DNA of 64,000 bases from Eubacteriaceae bacterium (GCA_910575665.1 CAJTFB010000001.1:62001-126000); one strand, 5' to 3'. Counted from the first letter of the stretch, positions 27,348 to 36,268 are shown. Translations and numbers: made by a program. The notes: generated by a model from the sequence alone, not told the origin.

Positions 27348-28688
27348 ATGGATTTTGAAGCAATGTACCAAAGTAAACTTACTACTGCCGATGAGGCGGC
27401 AAAGGTCATCCAATCTGGTGACTGGGTAGATTATGGATGGACTGTCACCACTCCTGTCGCTGTTGACAGGGAGCTGGCTAAGAGAATGAAGGACCTTACG
27501 GATGTGAAGTTCCGTGGAGGTATCCTTATGTGGGAGCCGGAAATATTTAAGATCGAAAATCCATGGGAGCATTTTTCATGGAATTCCTGGCATATGAGCG
27601 GGATTGAGAGAAAAGCAGCCGCGAAGGGGTTTGCTTTTTATGCACCGATCCGTTATTCGGAACTTCCAAGGTATTACCGGGATTTATCCTGTCCTTCCCG
27701 GGTCGCTGTCTTTCAGGTGGCGCCGATGGATTCCCACGGCTATTTCAATTTTGGACCAAGCGCTTCCCATCTGGGAGCCTGCTGTGAACGTGCCGAGACA
27801 ATCATCGTAGAGGTAAACGAAAATATGCCAAGATGCCTTGGTGGAAAGGAAGAAGGCATTCATATTTCGAAGGTTGATATGATTGTAGAGGGAGACAATC
27901 CTGCCATCGCGGAAATGGGCGGAGCTGCAGCAGCCACAGAGGTAGACCAGGCAGTGGCTAAGCTGATCGTGGAAGAAATTCCAGACGGTGCCTGCCTCCA
28001 GCTGGGGATCGGCGGCATGCCTAATGCCGTGGGATCGATGATCGCAGAATCAGATCTGAAAGATCTTGGTGTTCATACGGAAATGTATGTAGATGCTTTT
28101 GTAGATATTTCCAGAGCCGGAAAGATCACCGGAGCCAGAAAAAATATTGACCGGTTCCGTCAAACCTATGCCTTTGCAGCCGGTACGAAAAAACTCTACG
28201 ATTTTCTGGACGACAATCCGGAGTGCATGAGCGCACCGGTGGATTATACCAATGACATCCGCTCCATCAGCGCACTGGACAACTTTATCTCCATTAACAA
28301 CGCCGTAGATATCGATCTGTATGGACAGGTCAATGCGGAGAGTGCCGGGACGAAAAATATCAGCGGCGCCGGCGGACAGCTGGATTTTGTCCTTGGCGCC
28401 TATCTCTCTAAGGGAGGAAAAAGCTTTATCTGCTGCTCTTCCACCTTTAAGAACAAACAGGGAGAACTGGTATCGAGAATTCGCCCCACTCTTGCCAACG
28501 GTTCCATCGTAACCGATACAAGAGCCAATATCCACTGGTTTGTGACAGAGTACGGAAAGGTGAACTTAAAAGGTCTTTCTACCTGGCAGAAAGCGGAGGC
28601 GCTGATCTCCGTAGCCCATCCTCAGTTCCGGGACGATCTGATTAAAGAGGCAGAGAAAATGAATATCTGGAGACGTTCCAACCGATGA
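27348..28688 (+). CDS. but: Butyryl-CoA:acetate CoA-transferase
   Basis: A 446-residue family I CoA-transferase. HFSWNSWHM and AFVDISRAG are the regions commonly used to recognise butyryl-CoA:acetate CoA-transferases of gut butyrate producers. The catalytic Glu is E331 in GQVNAESAG, with GAGGQLDFV and the C-terminal THWFVTE-like IHWFVTEYG block. It transfers CoA from butyryl-CoA to acetate, releasing butyrate and regenerating acetyl-CoA. I chose ATG 27348 because AAGGAGG precedes it; the open frame upstream runs through promoter and repeat DNA. A 4-hydroxybutyrate CoA-transferase is the closest alternative, but the motifs and butyrate genes nearby favour but. It has its own promoter and terminator. 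Confidence 0.92.
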   Translation: MDFEAMYQSKLTTADEAAKVIQSGDWVDYGWTVTTPVAVDRELAKRMKDLTDVKFRGGILMWEPEIFKIENPWEHFSWNSWHMSGIERKAAAKGFAFYAPIRYSELPRYYRDLSCPSRVAVFQVAPMDSHGYFNFGPSASHLGACCERAETIIVEVNENMPRCLGGKEEGIHISKVDMIVEGDNPAIAEMGGAAAATEVDQAVAKLIVEEIPDGACLQLGIGGMPNAVGSMIAESDLKDLGVHTEMYVDAFVDISRAGKITGARKNIDRFRQTYAFAAGTKKLYDFLDDNPECMSAPVDYTNDIRSISALDNFISINNAVDIDLYGQVNAESAGTKNISGAGGQLDFVLGAYLSKGGKSFICCSSTFKNKQGELVSRIRPTLANGSIVTDTRANIHWFVTEYGKVNLKGLSTWQKAEALISVAHPQFRDDLIKEAEKMNIWRRSNR

Positions 28689-28724
28689 GATAGACGGACA
28701 AAAAAATTGAAAGAAATTTATAAA

Positions 28725-28767
28725 GATAAAAGCCAGGCAATTTTCTAATCCGTGCCTGGCTTTTATC
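28725..28767. terminator. Bidirectional terminator after but and porB
   Basis: Perfect 15-base arms GATAAAAGCCAGGCA/TGCCTGGCTTTTATC (28725-28739, 28753-28767) with a 13-base loop and flanking A/T runs, between two convergent genes. Confidence 0.85.
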
Positions 28768-28779
28768 TCTTTTATACAT

Positions 28780-28833
28780 GCCGCCCACAGGCGGCACAAA
28801 CAATTTTATGACTCTGCTTGCTGTTTTAGCCAC
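28780..28833 (-). repeat. Post-stop-codon repeat with hairpin, copy 2
   Basis: On the minus strand it begins at the porB stop codon (GTGGCTAAAACAG) and matches the unit at 13010-12985 in 22 of 26 bases. It then ends in a GCCGCC/GGCGGC hairpin (28780-28795), different in sequence but equivalent in position to that of copy 1. Confidence 0.5.
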
Positions 28834-29761
28834 ATTTCTCCAGCAGCTCTTCCCATCTTCTGTCCACTTCCTGCTGGAAGGCTTCGATAAGCTGCTCATT
28901 TCCCGGTTTGAAAAGGTGCTTAAACCTTCCCTGACGTTTTAGAAAATCTTCGATCGGCAGCTTGTTTTTCGGCTTATAATTCAGGATCCATTTTCCGTTT
29001 ACAACCTCAAACAGAGGCCAATAGCAGGTCTTTACCGCAGATTTGCACACATCGATGATATCCGGTGAATCATAGCGCCAGCCACGGGGACAGGGCGCCA
29101 TAATATTCAAAAATGCCGGACCTTCAGTATAGATCGCCTTTTCAGATTTTGTATAAAGATCCTTCATGTTCCCGATAAAAGTAGTCTGTCCCACATAGGG
29201 AATGTTGTGGGCTGCCATAATGGCTGCCAGGTCCTTCCGGCTCTGGGGCTTTCCTTTGGATACTTTGCCGGCTGGCGTCGTCGTCGTGTCGGCAAACATC
29301 GGAGTAGCGGATGAGCGCTGGATTCCGGTGTTCATATAGGCGCCGTTGTCGTAGCAGACATAGACCATGTCATGTCCTCTCTCCATGGCACCGGACAGGG
29401 ATTGAAACCCGATGTCATAGGTGCCGCCGTCGCCTCCAAAGGTAATGAATTTATAATTCTCTTCCACCTTTCCCGTCTTTTTCATATAGCGGTAGGCAGC
29501 CTCCACTCCGCTCAACGTAGCCCCTGCGTTTTCAAAAGCATTGTGAATATAGCTGTCCTGATATGATGTATAGGGATACATAAAAGAAGAAACTTCCAGA
29601 CATCCTGTGGCATTTCCCACCACCGCCTTGTCTCCGGGATGAAGTGCTTTCAGAACATTTCTTACCGCAATGGTTCCTCCGCAGCCGGCACACATACGGT
29701 GTCCCGGTGCCAGGCGTTCTTCCCTGCCCTGTATTTCCTTGAAATCAAATTGTTGTTCCAT
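28826..29761 (-). CDS. porB: 2-oxoacid (pyruvate):ferredoxin oxidoreductase, beta subunit
   Basis: A 311-residue TPP-binding subunit. CAGCGGTIAVRNVL provides the first Cys pair, NATGCLEV another Cys, and GDGGTYDIGFQSLSGAMERG with CYDNGAYMNTGIQRS is the TPP/Mg-binding region; a further Cys lies in APCPRGW. These Cys residues should hold a [4Fe-4S] cluster. With the other subunits it oxidises pyruvate to acetyl-CoA and reduces ferredoxin. I chose ATG 29761 because AAGGAGGT precedes it. Last gene of porGDAB. A branched-chain 2-oxoacid enzyme (Vor) cannot be excluded by sequence alone. Confidence 0.88.
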   Translation of the reverse strand: MEQQFDFKEIQGREERLAPGHRMCAGCGGTIAVRNVLKALHPGDKAVVGNATGCLEVSSFMYPYTSYQDSYIHNAFENAGATLSGVEAAYRYMKKTGKVEENYKFITFGGDGGTYDIGFQSLSGAMERGHDMVYVCYDNGAYMNTGIQRSSATPMFADTTTTPAGKVSKGKPQSRKDLAAIMAAHNIPYVGQTTFIGNMKDLYTKSEKAIYTEGPAFLNIMAPCPRGWRYDSPDIIDVCKSAVKTCYWPLFEVVNGKWILNYKPKNKLPIEDFLKRQGRFKHLFKPGNEQLIEAFQQEVDRRWEELLEKCG

Positions 29762-29765
29762 GATG

Positions 29766-30956
29766 TTATACCTCCTTGTCACGCAGACCGATATAACGAT
29801 ATTTCTCGTTTTTCGCACCGTGTTCTGCCGCTTCTGCCAATTCGTCATATACGTTCTCTACCTGTTCTACCGTCAGATCCCTGCCGGAAAGGCCGTATAC
29901 ATAGTTGATAACCTCTGAAACATTTTTATTGCGGTAAAAGGCGGCTTCCAGCTCTGATCCCAGAGGACCACCATTGGCGCTGTAGCTCTCACAGCGGTCT
30001 AAAATCGCTACCGCTTTACACTTTTTCAATGCCTTTGCCATCTCTTTGCCAGGGAAGGGACGAAATACACGGACTTTCAGAAGTCCCACTTTTCTACCCT
30101 TCTTTCTCAGCCTGTCCACAGCATCTTTAATAGTTCCGCAGGCAGAACCGATGGCAACGATGGCGTATTCCGCATCTTTTAATTTATATTCTTCAAAATG
30201 GCCATATTTTCTTCCAGTGAGTTCTCCAAATTCCTTCGCCACATCCAGGATCACCTGTTTGGCGCGGATCATCGCCTCCGCCTGTGCCTTTTTTGCTTCC
30301 ATACAATAATTCGATACCGCATAGGGCCCTACGGCCATCACCTCTTCCGGGTTCAGAAGATAGTGTTCTGGATCATATTCACCCACAAATTTTTTCACCA
30401 GTTCGGTATCTTCCAGAGTAATATTTTCTACCGCGTGGCTGGTAATAAATCCATCCTGGCAGATCATGATGGGAAGCATCACATCTTTATGTTCTGCGAT
30501 CCGGTATGCCTGAATGAAATTGTCATAAGCTTCCTGGTTATTTTCCGCATAGATCTGAAGCCAGCCAGAATCTCTGGCTCCCATACTGTCAGAGTGTTCA
30601 CTGTTGATATTCAGCGGTCCCGACAGAGCGCGGTTGACCACTGCCATACAGATCGGAAGACGGTTTGACGCCGCCACATATAATACTTCCCACATCAAGG
30701 CGAGCCCACAGGAAGAGGTGGCAGTCAGTGCCCTGGCACCGGCGGCTGACGCACCAATGGCAGCGCTCATAGAGCTGTGTTCGCTCTCCACAGGGATAAA
30801 TTCAGTATTGATCTCACCATTTGCAATAAAATTGGATACAAATTGTGGAAGTTCTGTAGAAGGTGTGATCGGAAATGCCGGCATAACATCCGGCTCCACC
30901 TGTTTGATGGCATGGGCAACTGCCTCATTGCCTGACATTCTCTCTAATTCTGCCAT
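29766..30956 (-). CDS. porA: 2-oxoacid (pyruvate):ferredoxin oxidoreductase, alpha subunit
   Basis: A 396-residue alpha subunit. It holds the N-terminal AFPITPSTELPQ (TPP pyrimidine-binding domain), VESEHSSMSAAIGASAAGARALTATSS and SGLALMWE-type glycine-rich regions, followed by the RVFRPFPGKEMAKALKKCKAV domain that binds CoA and the substrate in this family. It starts at ATG 30956 after GGAGGGAAAATAAC, immediately after porD, and is four bases from porB. Confidence 0.92.
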   Translation of the reverse strand: MAELERMSGNEAVAHAIKQVEPDVMPAFPITPSTELPQFVSNFIANGEINTEFIPVESEHSSMSAAIGASAAGARALTATSSCGLALMWEVLYVAASNRLPICMAVVNRALSGPLNINSEHSDSMGARDSGWLQIYAENNQEAYDNFIQAYRIAEHKDVMLPIMICQDGFITSHAVENITLEDTELVKKFVGEYDPEHYLLNPEEVMAVGPYAVSNYCMEAKKAQAEAMIRAKQVILDVAKEFGELTGRKYGHFEEYKLKDAEYAIVAIGSACGTIKDAVDRLRKKGRKVGLLKVRVFRPFPGKEMAKALKKCKAVAILDRCESYSANGGPLGSELEAAFYRNKNVSEVINYVYGLSGRDLTVEQVENVYDELAEAAEHGAKNEKYRYIGLRDKEV

Positions 30957-30957
30957 G

Positions 30958-31257
30958 TTATTTTCCCTCCTTCATTGTGATCGCTCCGAAGGGACATGCT
31001 TTTACACAGATGCCGCAGCCCTTGCAGTGAAGCAGATCAAAGGCTTCTCTTTTACCGTTTCTTACTGGAATCGAACTGTCCGGGCAATAGGGAACACAGA
31101 GCAGGCACTGTTTGCATTTCTCTTTATCAAAGACTGGTGTGTTGACTCTCCACTCACCGGTTTCAAAGCGTTGGGAAGTTGCCGGCTCATAGATCTGCAG
31201 ACCCGGCGTCAGATCCTGCCATGGCGTCTTTTCATTGATTTCTTTTGCTCTTAACAT
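30958..31257 (-). CDS. porD: 2-oxoacid (pyruvate):ferredoxin oxidoreductase, delta subunit
   Basis: A 99-residue ferredoxin-like subunit with two [4Fe-4S] motifs, CKQCLLCVPYCPDSS and CKGCGICVKACPFGA, that pass electrons to free ferredoxin. The N-terminal WQDLTPGLQIYEPATSQRFETGEWR is typical of PorD/VorD. ATG 31257 with AGGAGGTG upstream, one base after the porG stop. Confidence 0.95.
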   Translation of the reverse strand: MLRAKEINEKTPWQDLTPGLQIYEPATSQRFETGEWRVNTPVFDKEKCKQCLLCVPYCPDSSIPVRNGKREAFDLLHCKGCGICVKACPFGAITMKEGK

Positions 31258-31258
31258 A

Positions 31259-31831
31259 TCAGTGCACCTCCTGTAATGCCATGCGGAGTGCCTTCATATT
31301 TCCCTCCAGCATCTCCGGTTTTTTGGCAAATTTATGACCAAGGGAAGCTTCCATTTCTTTGATAAACTGATCTTCTTCCATAATTTTGGATATTTTAACA
31401 ATAGCCGCTAGCATCGGCGTATTGGGGAAATATTTTCCCAGCGTCTTCATACATACTTTTCTCGCATCAATGGTATACACTCTGCCCTGGTATCCGTGGA
31501 GGTATGTATAGATCTCTTCGCTGGAGCGGGAGGTATTGACAAGGATCGCCCCGTCCTTTTTTAATCCTTTTGTGACATTGACAGAGTTCAGCAGAGTCTC
31601 ATCCACGACCACGACATAATCCGGTTCATAAATATTGGAATGAACCCGGATCTGCCTGTCACTGATCCTGTCATAAGCAGTAATCGGTGCACCCATTCGT
31701 TCCGGACCATATTCCGGAAATCCCTGCACATGTTTGCCGGTTTTAAACGCTACATCTGCCAGTAAAAGCGCCGCTGTCTTGGCACCCTGGCCGCCGCGAC
31801 CATGCCAACGAAATTCAGTTAATCCGTTCAC
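31259..31831 (-). CDS. porG: 2-oxoacid (pyruvate):ferredoxin oxidoreductase, gamma subunit
   Basis: A 190-residue gamma subunit. The N-terminal EFRWHGRGGQGAKTAALLLADVA and FPEYGPERMGAPITAYDRIS motifs are diagnostic. I chose the GTG at 31831, eight bases after AGAGGG; the protein then starts VNGLTEFRWHG as in relatives. The open frame upstream crosses the operator and the porG promoter. First gene of the porGDAB operon, whose expression is probably controlled by the palindrome at 31862-31890. Confidence 0.92.
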   Translation of the reverse strand: MNGLTEFRWHGRGGQGAKTAALLLADVAFKTGKHVQGFPEYGPERMGAPITAYDRISDRQIRVHSNIYEPDYVVVVDETLLNSVNVTKGLKKDGAILVNTSRSSEEIYTYLHGYQGRVYTIDARKVCMKTLGKYFPNTPMLAAIVKISKIMEEDQFIKEMEASLGHKFAKKPEMLEGNMKALRMALQEVH

Positions 31832-31861
31832 TGTTTTTTCCCTCTTTCTTATGCAATATAA

Positions 31862-31890
31862 TAGTGTCGTTTTAACATAAAACGACACTA
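31862..31890. promoter_or_regulatory. Perfect 29-bp operator-like palindrome of porGDAB
   Basis: Perfect 13-base arms TAGTGTCGTTTTA/TAAAACGACACTA separated by ACA. On the minus strand it starts seven bases after the -10 box, so it covers the start of transcription. This position fits a repressor site. The hairpin could also form at the very 5' end of the mRNA. The regulator is unknown. Confidence 0.7.
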
Positions 31891-31896
31891 ACTAAG

Positions 31897-31925
31897 ATTA
31901 TAATATCATTTATTCCTCTTGTAAA
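31897..31925 (-). promoter_or_regulatory. Promoter of porGDAB
   Basis: On the minus strand, TTTACA (31925-31920), a 17-base spacer and a perfect TATAAT (31902-31897). The -35 box and part of the spacer lie inside the last codons of the upstream histidine kinase gene. Confidence 0.8.
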
Positions 31926-33247
31926 GTATTTTTTAAAAATATCACTTTCACTTCTGTGCCCTTTCCCACTTCGCTGGTCAGAGTAATCTGGGCGTTATGC
32001 TGAGCTATAATATGCTTGACAATGGCGAGACCAAGCCCTGTTCCCCCAGTCTGTTTGGAACGGCTCTTATCCACCCGGTAAAAGCGTTCAAATACCCGTT
32101 TCTGACTTTTTTCCGGAATACCGATTCCGGTATCTCTTACAGAAAGTTCAACCTGTTCCTGCCCTTCCCTCACCTGTACCTGGACACTCCCCCCGGTATT
32201 ATTATATCGGATGGCATTGTCACAGAGGTTATAAACCAGCTCCTCCATCATATTTTTATTGGCATAGAGGATACAGCGTTCTCCCGATAACGATATCTGA
32301 ACCTGGTGCTTTTCGGCGCTGATCTGAAGCATATTGACGCAGTTTACAGCGATCTCATATAGATCTACATCCTCAAATTCAATGGTTTTTTCCATGGCAT
32401 CCAACTCAGCCAGGCGGATGGTGTCGTTGATCAGCGTCAGAAGACGCTTGGAATTCCGGTGTATCTCTCCGGCAAAACGAGTCACATCCTCCTTTTCCGC
32501 CATGCCGTTTTCGATCAGCTCCGCATATCCGGAAATCGCAGTAAGAGGAGTCTTCAGCTCATGAGACACATTCGCTGTAAATGCCTGACGCATACTGGCA
32601 CTTCGCATGATATCGGCATGCTGATCCTTGATTTTCTGAATGAAAGGCACCAGTTCCTTATAGCCTCCAGTAACATTTACCGAATCCATGTCATCTGCCA
32701 TCTGCTCGATGGGCTTTATAATGCTCTTAGCAAAGAATTGGGTAAAGATATAGCTGATGATTAGAATGAATATAACGATCCCTAGAATCTCCGGAACAAT
32801 CCCTAGAAATATGCTGTAAAGGCTGTCCGATTCCTTCGCCACGCGGAGTACGCATCCATTGGACAATTTCAGTGCATAATAAAAGGTATCTTTTTTCATG
32901 GTGGCAGAATGCCTCACAGAATGACTTTCTCCCTTCTCAAAGGCCTGCTCTACCTCTGGGCGTTCCCGGTGGTTATCCATAACTCCGATATCTGCATTGC
33001 TGTCAAAATAAACTTTCCCGTCCTCTCCGATCAAGGTCACTCTCAGATTAGCGATGTCCTTATGATAAGAAATATGATCCTTATCCTGAAAAGAGTCTGT
33101 GCTCTCTAACAGTCTGGCGCTACTGACCAGATTATCCACCACCTCATTGACAAGCAGCTGATAAAAGATCAGTGTAGAAAAAGTGATCGTCAAAAGAATC
33201 GTCAGTCCAGCGATCAACAAAAAAGTCCGGTTTAGCCTTGCTTTCAT
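31910..33247 (-). CDS. Sensor histidine kinase (PhoR-like)
   Basis: A 445-residue membrane sensor. TM1 (about residues 8-32) and TM2 (~150-172, IVPEILGIVIFILIISYIF) flank an extracellular sensor of ~115 residues. The kinase core follows: phospho-accepting His in FTANVSHELKTPLTAISGYAE, N-box NLCDNAIRYN, and G-boxes DTGIGIPEKSQKRVFERFYRVDKSR and GTGLGLAIVKHI. It overlaps the regulator gene by four bases (ATGA). Resembles PhoR/WalK-type kinases; the signal is not evident. The porG promoter starts within its 3' end. Confidence 0.94.
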   Translation of the reverse strand: MKARLNRTFLLIAGLTILLTITFSTLIFYQLLVNEVVDNLVSSARLLESTDSFQDKDHISYHKDIANLRVTLIGEDGKVYFDSNADIGVMDNHRERPEVEQAFEKGESHSVRHSATMKKDTFYYALKLSNGCVLRVAKESDSLYSIFLGIVPEILGIVIFILIISYIFTQFFAKSIIKPIEQMADDMDSVNVTGGYKELVPFIQKIKDQHADIMRSASMRQAFTANVSHELKTPLTAISGYAELIENGMAEKEDVTRFAGEIHRNSKRLLTLINDTIRLAELDAMEKTIEFEDVDLYEIAVNCVNMLQISAEKHQVQISLSGERCILYANKNMMEELVYNLCDNAIRYNNTGGSVQVQVREGQEQVELSVRDTGIGIPEKSQKRVFERFYRVDKSRSKQTGGTGLGLAIVKHIIAQHNAQITLTSEVGKGTEVKVIFLKNTLQEE

Positions 33248-33915
33248 TCCAGCATATACCCCACATTCCGTATGGTCTTAATGCGCCTGCCCTCTTCTCC
33301 TAGTTTTTTCCGTAGAGTTTTGATATGCATGTCTAAAGTCCGGGACTCTCCCTCATAGTTAGCGCCCCAGATTCGCTCCATAATGCGGTCTCTGGTCAGA
33401 ACGATACTGGCATTTTGGATCAACAGTTTCAGAAGCTTGTACTCTTTATACGTCAGCTCACAGGGTTCATTCTTTACAAAAACACAGTGTTTTTCTCCGT
33501 CAATGTAAATATTTCCGATGGCAAGGGATTTCTCCTGTTCCATATCCCGGCTTCTGCGAAGCAGCGCCTTTACCCTAGAGATCAGTTCCATCACCCCAAA
33601 AGGTTTGGCAAGGTAATCATCTGCCCCCAGATCCAGCCCCTTCACCTTATCCAGTTCCGAGGTTTTCGCAGATACAAAAATTACAGGAATCTTTTGATAA
33701 TCAGGGATGTTTCTTAGCTTTTTTAGAATCGAAAGACCGTCCACATCTGGCAGCATAACATCCAAAAGAATCAGATCGGGAACCCGCTCCGCTATTTTTT
33801 GAAAAAAATCCCTAGCGTTTTCAAAGCCCTCTACGTTATATCCGCTGTTCTTTAGGGCAAAGCTCTCAATCTCCTGTATATTTGTATCATCTTCAACGAT
33901 ATAGATCAAAGCCAT
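33244..33915 (-). CDS. Response regulator (OmpR/PhoB family)
   Basis: A 223-residue regulator. The receiver domain has the acidic pair EDD, the phospho-accepting Asp in PDLILLDVMLPDVDG, and the Thr/Lys positions in FVSAKTSELDKVKGLDLGADDYLAKPF. The C-terminal winged helix carries CELTYKEYKLLKLL and the recognition area TLDMHIKTLRKKLG. I chose ATG 33915 (CAAAGGAGACAGAAAA upstream) because the receiver fold then starts normally. It forms an operon with the downstream kinase and lies 25 bases after the SGNH hydrolase gene, which may be co-transcribed. Confidence 0.94.
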   Translation of the reverse strand: MALIYIVEDDTNIQEIESFALKNSGYNVEGFENARDFFQKIAERVPDLILLDVMLPDVDGLSILKKLRNIPDYQKIPVIFVSAKTSELDKVKGLDLGADDYLAKPFGVMELISRVKALLRRSRDMEQEKSLAIGNIYIDGEKHCVFVKNEPCELTYKEYKLLKLLIQNASIVLTRDRIMERIWGANYEGESRTLDMHIKTLRKKLGEEGRRIKTIRNVGYMLE

Positions 33916-33940
33916 TTTTTCTGTCTCCTTTGACTTGATG

Positions 33941-35641
33941 TCATAAAGTAATACCAAAGCCCAGGATGGTAAATCTTTTCTCTTCGTCACCTGGATGCAT
34001 CATGATCCTCACCCGATGTTCTCCACTCTTCCCATCATTGAAAATAATCTGCGGATTGGTATGATTCCAGCCATTCACCAGTGGATCCGGCGTCAGCACC
34101 AGCATGTCATCTACATAGACATCCGCCTTTCCAAAGACAGGACTTCCGGAATCCTTGGAAACCAAAATGATATTCCGGCAATTCACCGTCATAGCAAACT
34201 CGGCATCCTTTGTGCCGTCTGCCTTCGCCCATCCATTCTCAAGTACTGGACTGGCTGTCAAATCCATATTCCGCTCCACGACCTGAATTTCTGGATCCTT
34301 CACATCAAATCCTTGATTTACAACATCCTTAGCATATTTATCAATATTCGTGGCATCCATCAGAAAAATATCTTCAAACTCACATCCCTTTACTGGCGGT
34401 TTTGAAAAATCACTGTCTTCCGCTGGACATTCTGCCTCATCTGCCTTGCGGAACAGGTGAAGCAGGCAATCTGCCATCACCCGGTGTCCATCATTTGTCG
34501 GATGATAAATATCATAAAAGTACTGACGTTTGGAGATCACAGTATCCTTCTTATACTGAGGAACTACTGCCGCCCTGACACTTGCCATCGGAAGATCATA
34601 ATTGGCCCCCACCGGAACCAATCTGTCTTCTAGATTCCAGTCATTCATAAATACGGCAAAATTCAATATCACAGCTGGCTCATGATCTGCCTTGGCGATC
34701 TTTCGCACAAGACTCTCAAAACACACGCCCTCGGTTTCATCCCCTTCATCATTTACCGCGAATTCAACAATCACAATATCCGGCTTGCGTTTTCCAAAAT
34801 CTGTCACTTCTTTCTCATACCGGATCATTCCCAGCTCAGAAGGAGTCCCTCCGACTCCGGCCTTGATATACTTGACATGTTTTCCGCCATCTTCTGTAAA
34901 AAGATCACAAAAGCCGCGATAGGAAAGATACGCATAGCATTTTTTATCGATGGGTTTTGCCCCTGCTCCCTGGGTAATCGAACCGCCGATGTAAGCAATG
35001 GTCACTTCTTCTCCACGTTTTGCCTTTTCAATCGCCCGTTTGAGCCGCAGCGTATTTCCAAGGGAAAGCAAAGAACGCTCGATCATTTTCTCATATCTCT
35101 CCGAATCATAATCAATGGGAGGATCCACTTCAATCTCAGGAACCGTAAAACCATCATTCAGATAAAATTTGAGAGTGACCGTAGCTGCGTCACACCCCTG
35201 AGGAAAATCAAAATGAAACGCACCAATAATATCGTCCTCTTCGTTGATACCAGTCTCATCTACCTGTATCACAACCTCTTCTCCGCTGCAGGGACAGGAA
35301 ACCTCTACATTTGTTCCAGTAGCATATTTATCCGTTTTCCCATAACACTGCATGGTGAATTTGATAGATTGATTCTTTGCATCGTCATCAACTGCTGTTA
35401 TGCTGACACCGATGCTATGTACCAGAGTTCTAAATCCCTGAAGATTCTCCAATAATTTAAGAATTTCCGGATCCACCTCTCCACATAGCCCTTTTACCTG
35501 CTCTACAAGACGTCCCTCCATAAAGTTCGTATCCCGGCATAAATCATTTTGCCCAGGCATTCCGGCAATATTTTTATCCAGCATAATATATAAACAAGCT
35601 CTTTTCTTCGTTGGGTCCTTTGGTGCTGTTGGTCCTCTCAT
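33941..35641 (-). CDS. SGNH/GDSL-family hydrolase with extra N- and C-terminal domains
   Basis: A 566-residue protein whose middle part is an SGNH hydrolase: the nucleophile Ser in IAYIGGSITQGAGA, the Gly block in GVGGTPSE, the Asn block in VIVEFAVNDEGDE and the Asp-His pair in DIYHPTNDGHRVM. The N-terminal ~200 residues and the C-terminal ~150 residues read as beta-rich domains of unknown type. No signal peptide, so probably intracellular. The family hydrolyses acyl or acetyl esters on sugars or lipids. I chose ATG 35641 because TGGAGG precedes it at the right distance. Confidence 0.82.
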   Translation of the reverse strand: MRGPTAPKDPTKKRACLYIMLDKNIAGMPGQNDLCRDTNFMEGRLVEQVKGLCGEVDPEILKLLENLQGFRTLVHSIGVSITAVDDDAKNQSIKFTMQCYGKTDKYATGTNVEVSCPCSGEEVVIQVDETGINEEDDIIGAFHFDFPQGCDAATVTLKFYLNDGFTVPEIEVDPPIDYDSERYEKMIERSLLSLGNTLRLKRAIEKAKRGEEVTIAYIGGSITQGAGAKPIDKKCYAYLSYRGFCDLFTEDGGKHVKYIKAGVGGTPSELGMIRYEKEVTDFGKRKPDIVIVEFAVNDEGDETEGVCFESLVRKIAKADHEPAVILNFAVFMNDWNLEDRLVPVGANYDLPMASVRAAVVPQYKKDTVISKRQYFYDIYHPTNDGHRVMADCLLHLFRKADEAECPAEDSDFSKPPVKGCEFEDIFLMDATNIDKYAKDVVNQGFDVKDPEIQVVERNMDLTASPVLENGWAKADGTKDAEFAMTVNCRNIILVSKDSGSPVFGKADVYVDDMLVLTPDPLVNGWNHTNPQIIFNDGKSGEHRVRIMMHPGDEEKRFTILGFGITL

Positions 35642-35683
35642 AGTATCCTCCATTTCTGTAACAAGTTCTTTCCATATTTAAAT

Positions 35684-35701
35684 ATTGGCGCCGTCGAGCT
35701 A
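35684..35701 (-). repeat. 18-bp end of the MITE-like terminal repeat
   Basis: On the minus strand this reads TAGCTCGACGGCGCCAAT, the consensus outer end of the element at 11787-12059. It again starts at a TA and lies 43 bases before the SGNH hydrolase start codon. Confidence 0.5.
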
Positions 35702-35804
35702 CTTTCTAGTATGCACTAATTTTCTCGTTTTTGCAAGTTGGTTTTCTGTATTATTTTCATCTTTTCGGGCACAATAATAAAAAATCAAATGGAGGTATCA
35801 TGAT

Positions 35805-35990
35805 ATGACAAATTTATCAGAGAAAGAATTATCCGCAGTTCAGGATATTCTCAGCGAAGAAGATCTTCTGATCAAGAAATTTAAGAATCTTTCCGATCAG
35901 TGCCAGGACCAGGAAATCAAGAACAAGCTGCTGAATATCTCAGAGCGTCACCAGAAACATTTTAACTCAATTTATTCCCAATTAAACTAA
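35805..35990 (+). CDS. Small coat-like protein
   Basis: A 61-residue, helical, charged protein (MTNLSEKELSAVQDILSEEDLLIKKF...). Its sequence looks like a truncated version of the CotF/four-helix spore coat domain found in the next gene: an N-terminal helix SEKELSAVQDILSEE is followed by a segment like QEIKNKLLNISERHQKHF in the place of the second helix. GGAGG lies eight bases before ATG 35805. It is followed at 20 bases by the coat protein gene. Family assignment rests on similarity to the neighbour and is moderate; a role in the spore coat is inferred. Confidence 0.7.
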   Translation: MTNLSEKELSAVQDILSEEDLLIKKFKNLSDQCQDQEIKNKLLNISERHQKHFNSIYSQLN

Positions 35991-36010
35991 TCGTAAAAAG
36001 GAGAATGATT

Positions 36011-36268
36011 ATGCAGTATAGTGAAAAAGAAATTCTTGCCGATGCTCTTGCATCTGAAAAAACAGCAACTGACCATTATAACACCTTTGCCAACGAGTGT
36101 GTCCATGACCGTGTGAGAAATGCGATCCTGAAATGTCTAGAAGAAGAACATGAGATCCAGAAAAATGTATTTGATGAAATGCATTCGAGAGGATATTATC
36201 CAACTCCCGCAGCAGATTCTACGAAATTGGATCAGGTAAAACAAAAATTTGGACAGTGTGTGAAATAA
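36011..36268 (+). CDS. Spore coat protein, CotF family
   Basis: An 85-residue protein of the CotF/YraD type: EKEILADALASEKTATDHYNTFANECVHDRVRNAILKCLEEEHEIQKNVFDEM is the standard two-helix ferritin-like segment, and the C-terminal GYYPTPAADSTKLDQVKQKF is the usual tail. It should be part of the endospore coat. I chose the ATG at 36011 because AAGGAG is eight bases upstream; the ATG two codons earlier is only two bases from it. Followed by a terminator. Confidence 0.88.
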   Translation: MQYSEKEILADALASEKTATDHYNTFANECVHDRVRNAILKCLEEEHEIQKNVFDEMHSRGYYPTPAADSTKLDQVKQKFGQCVK

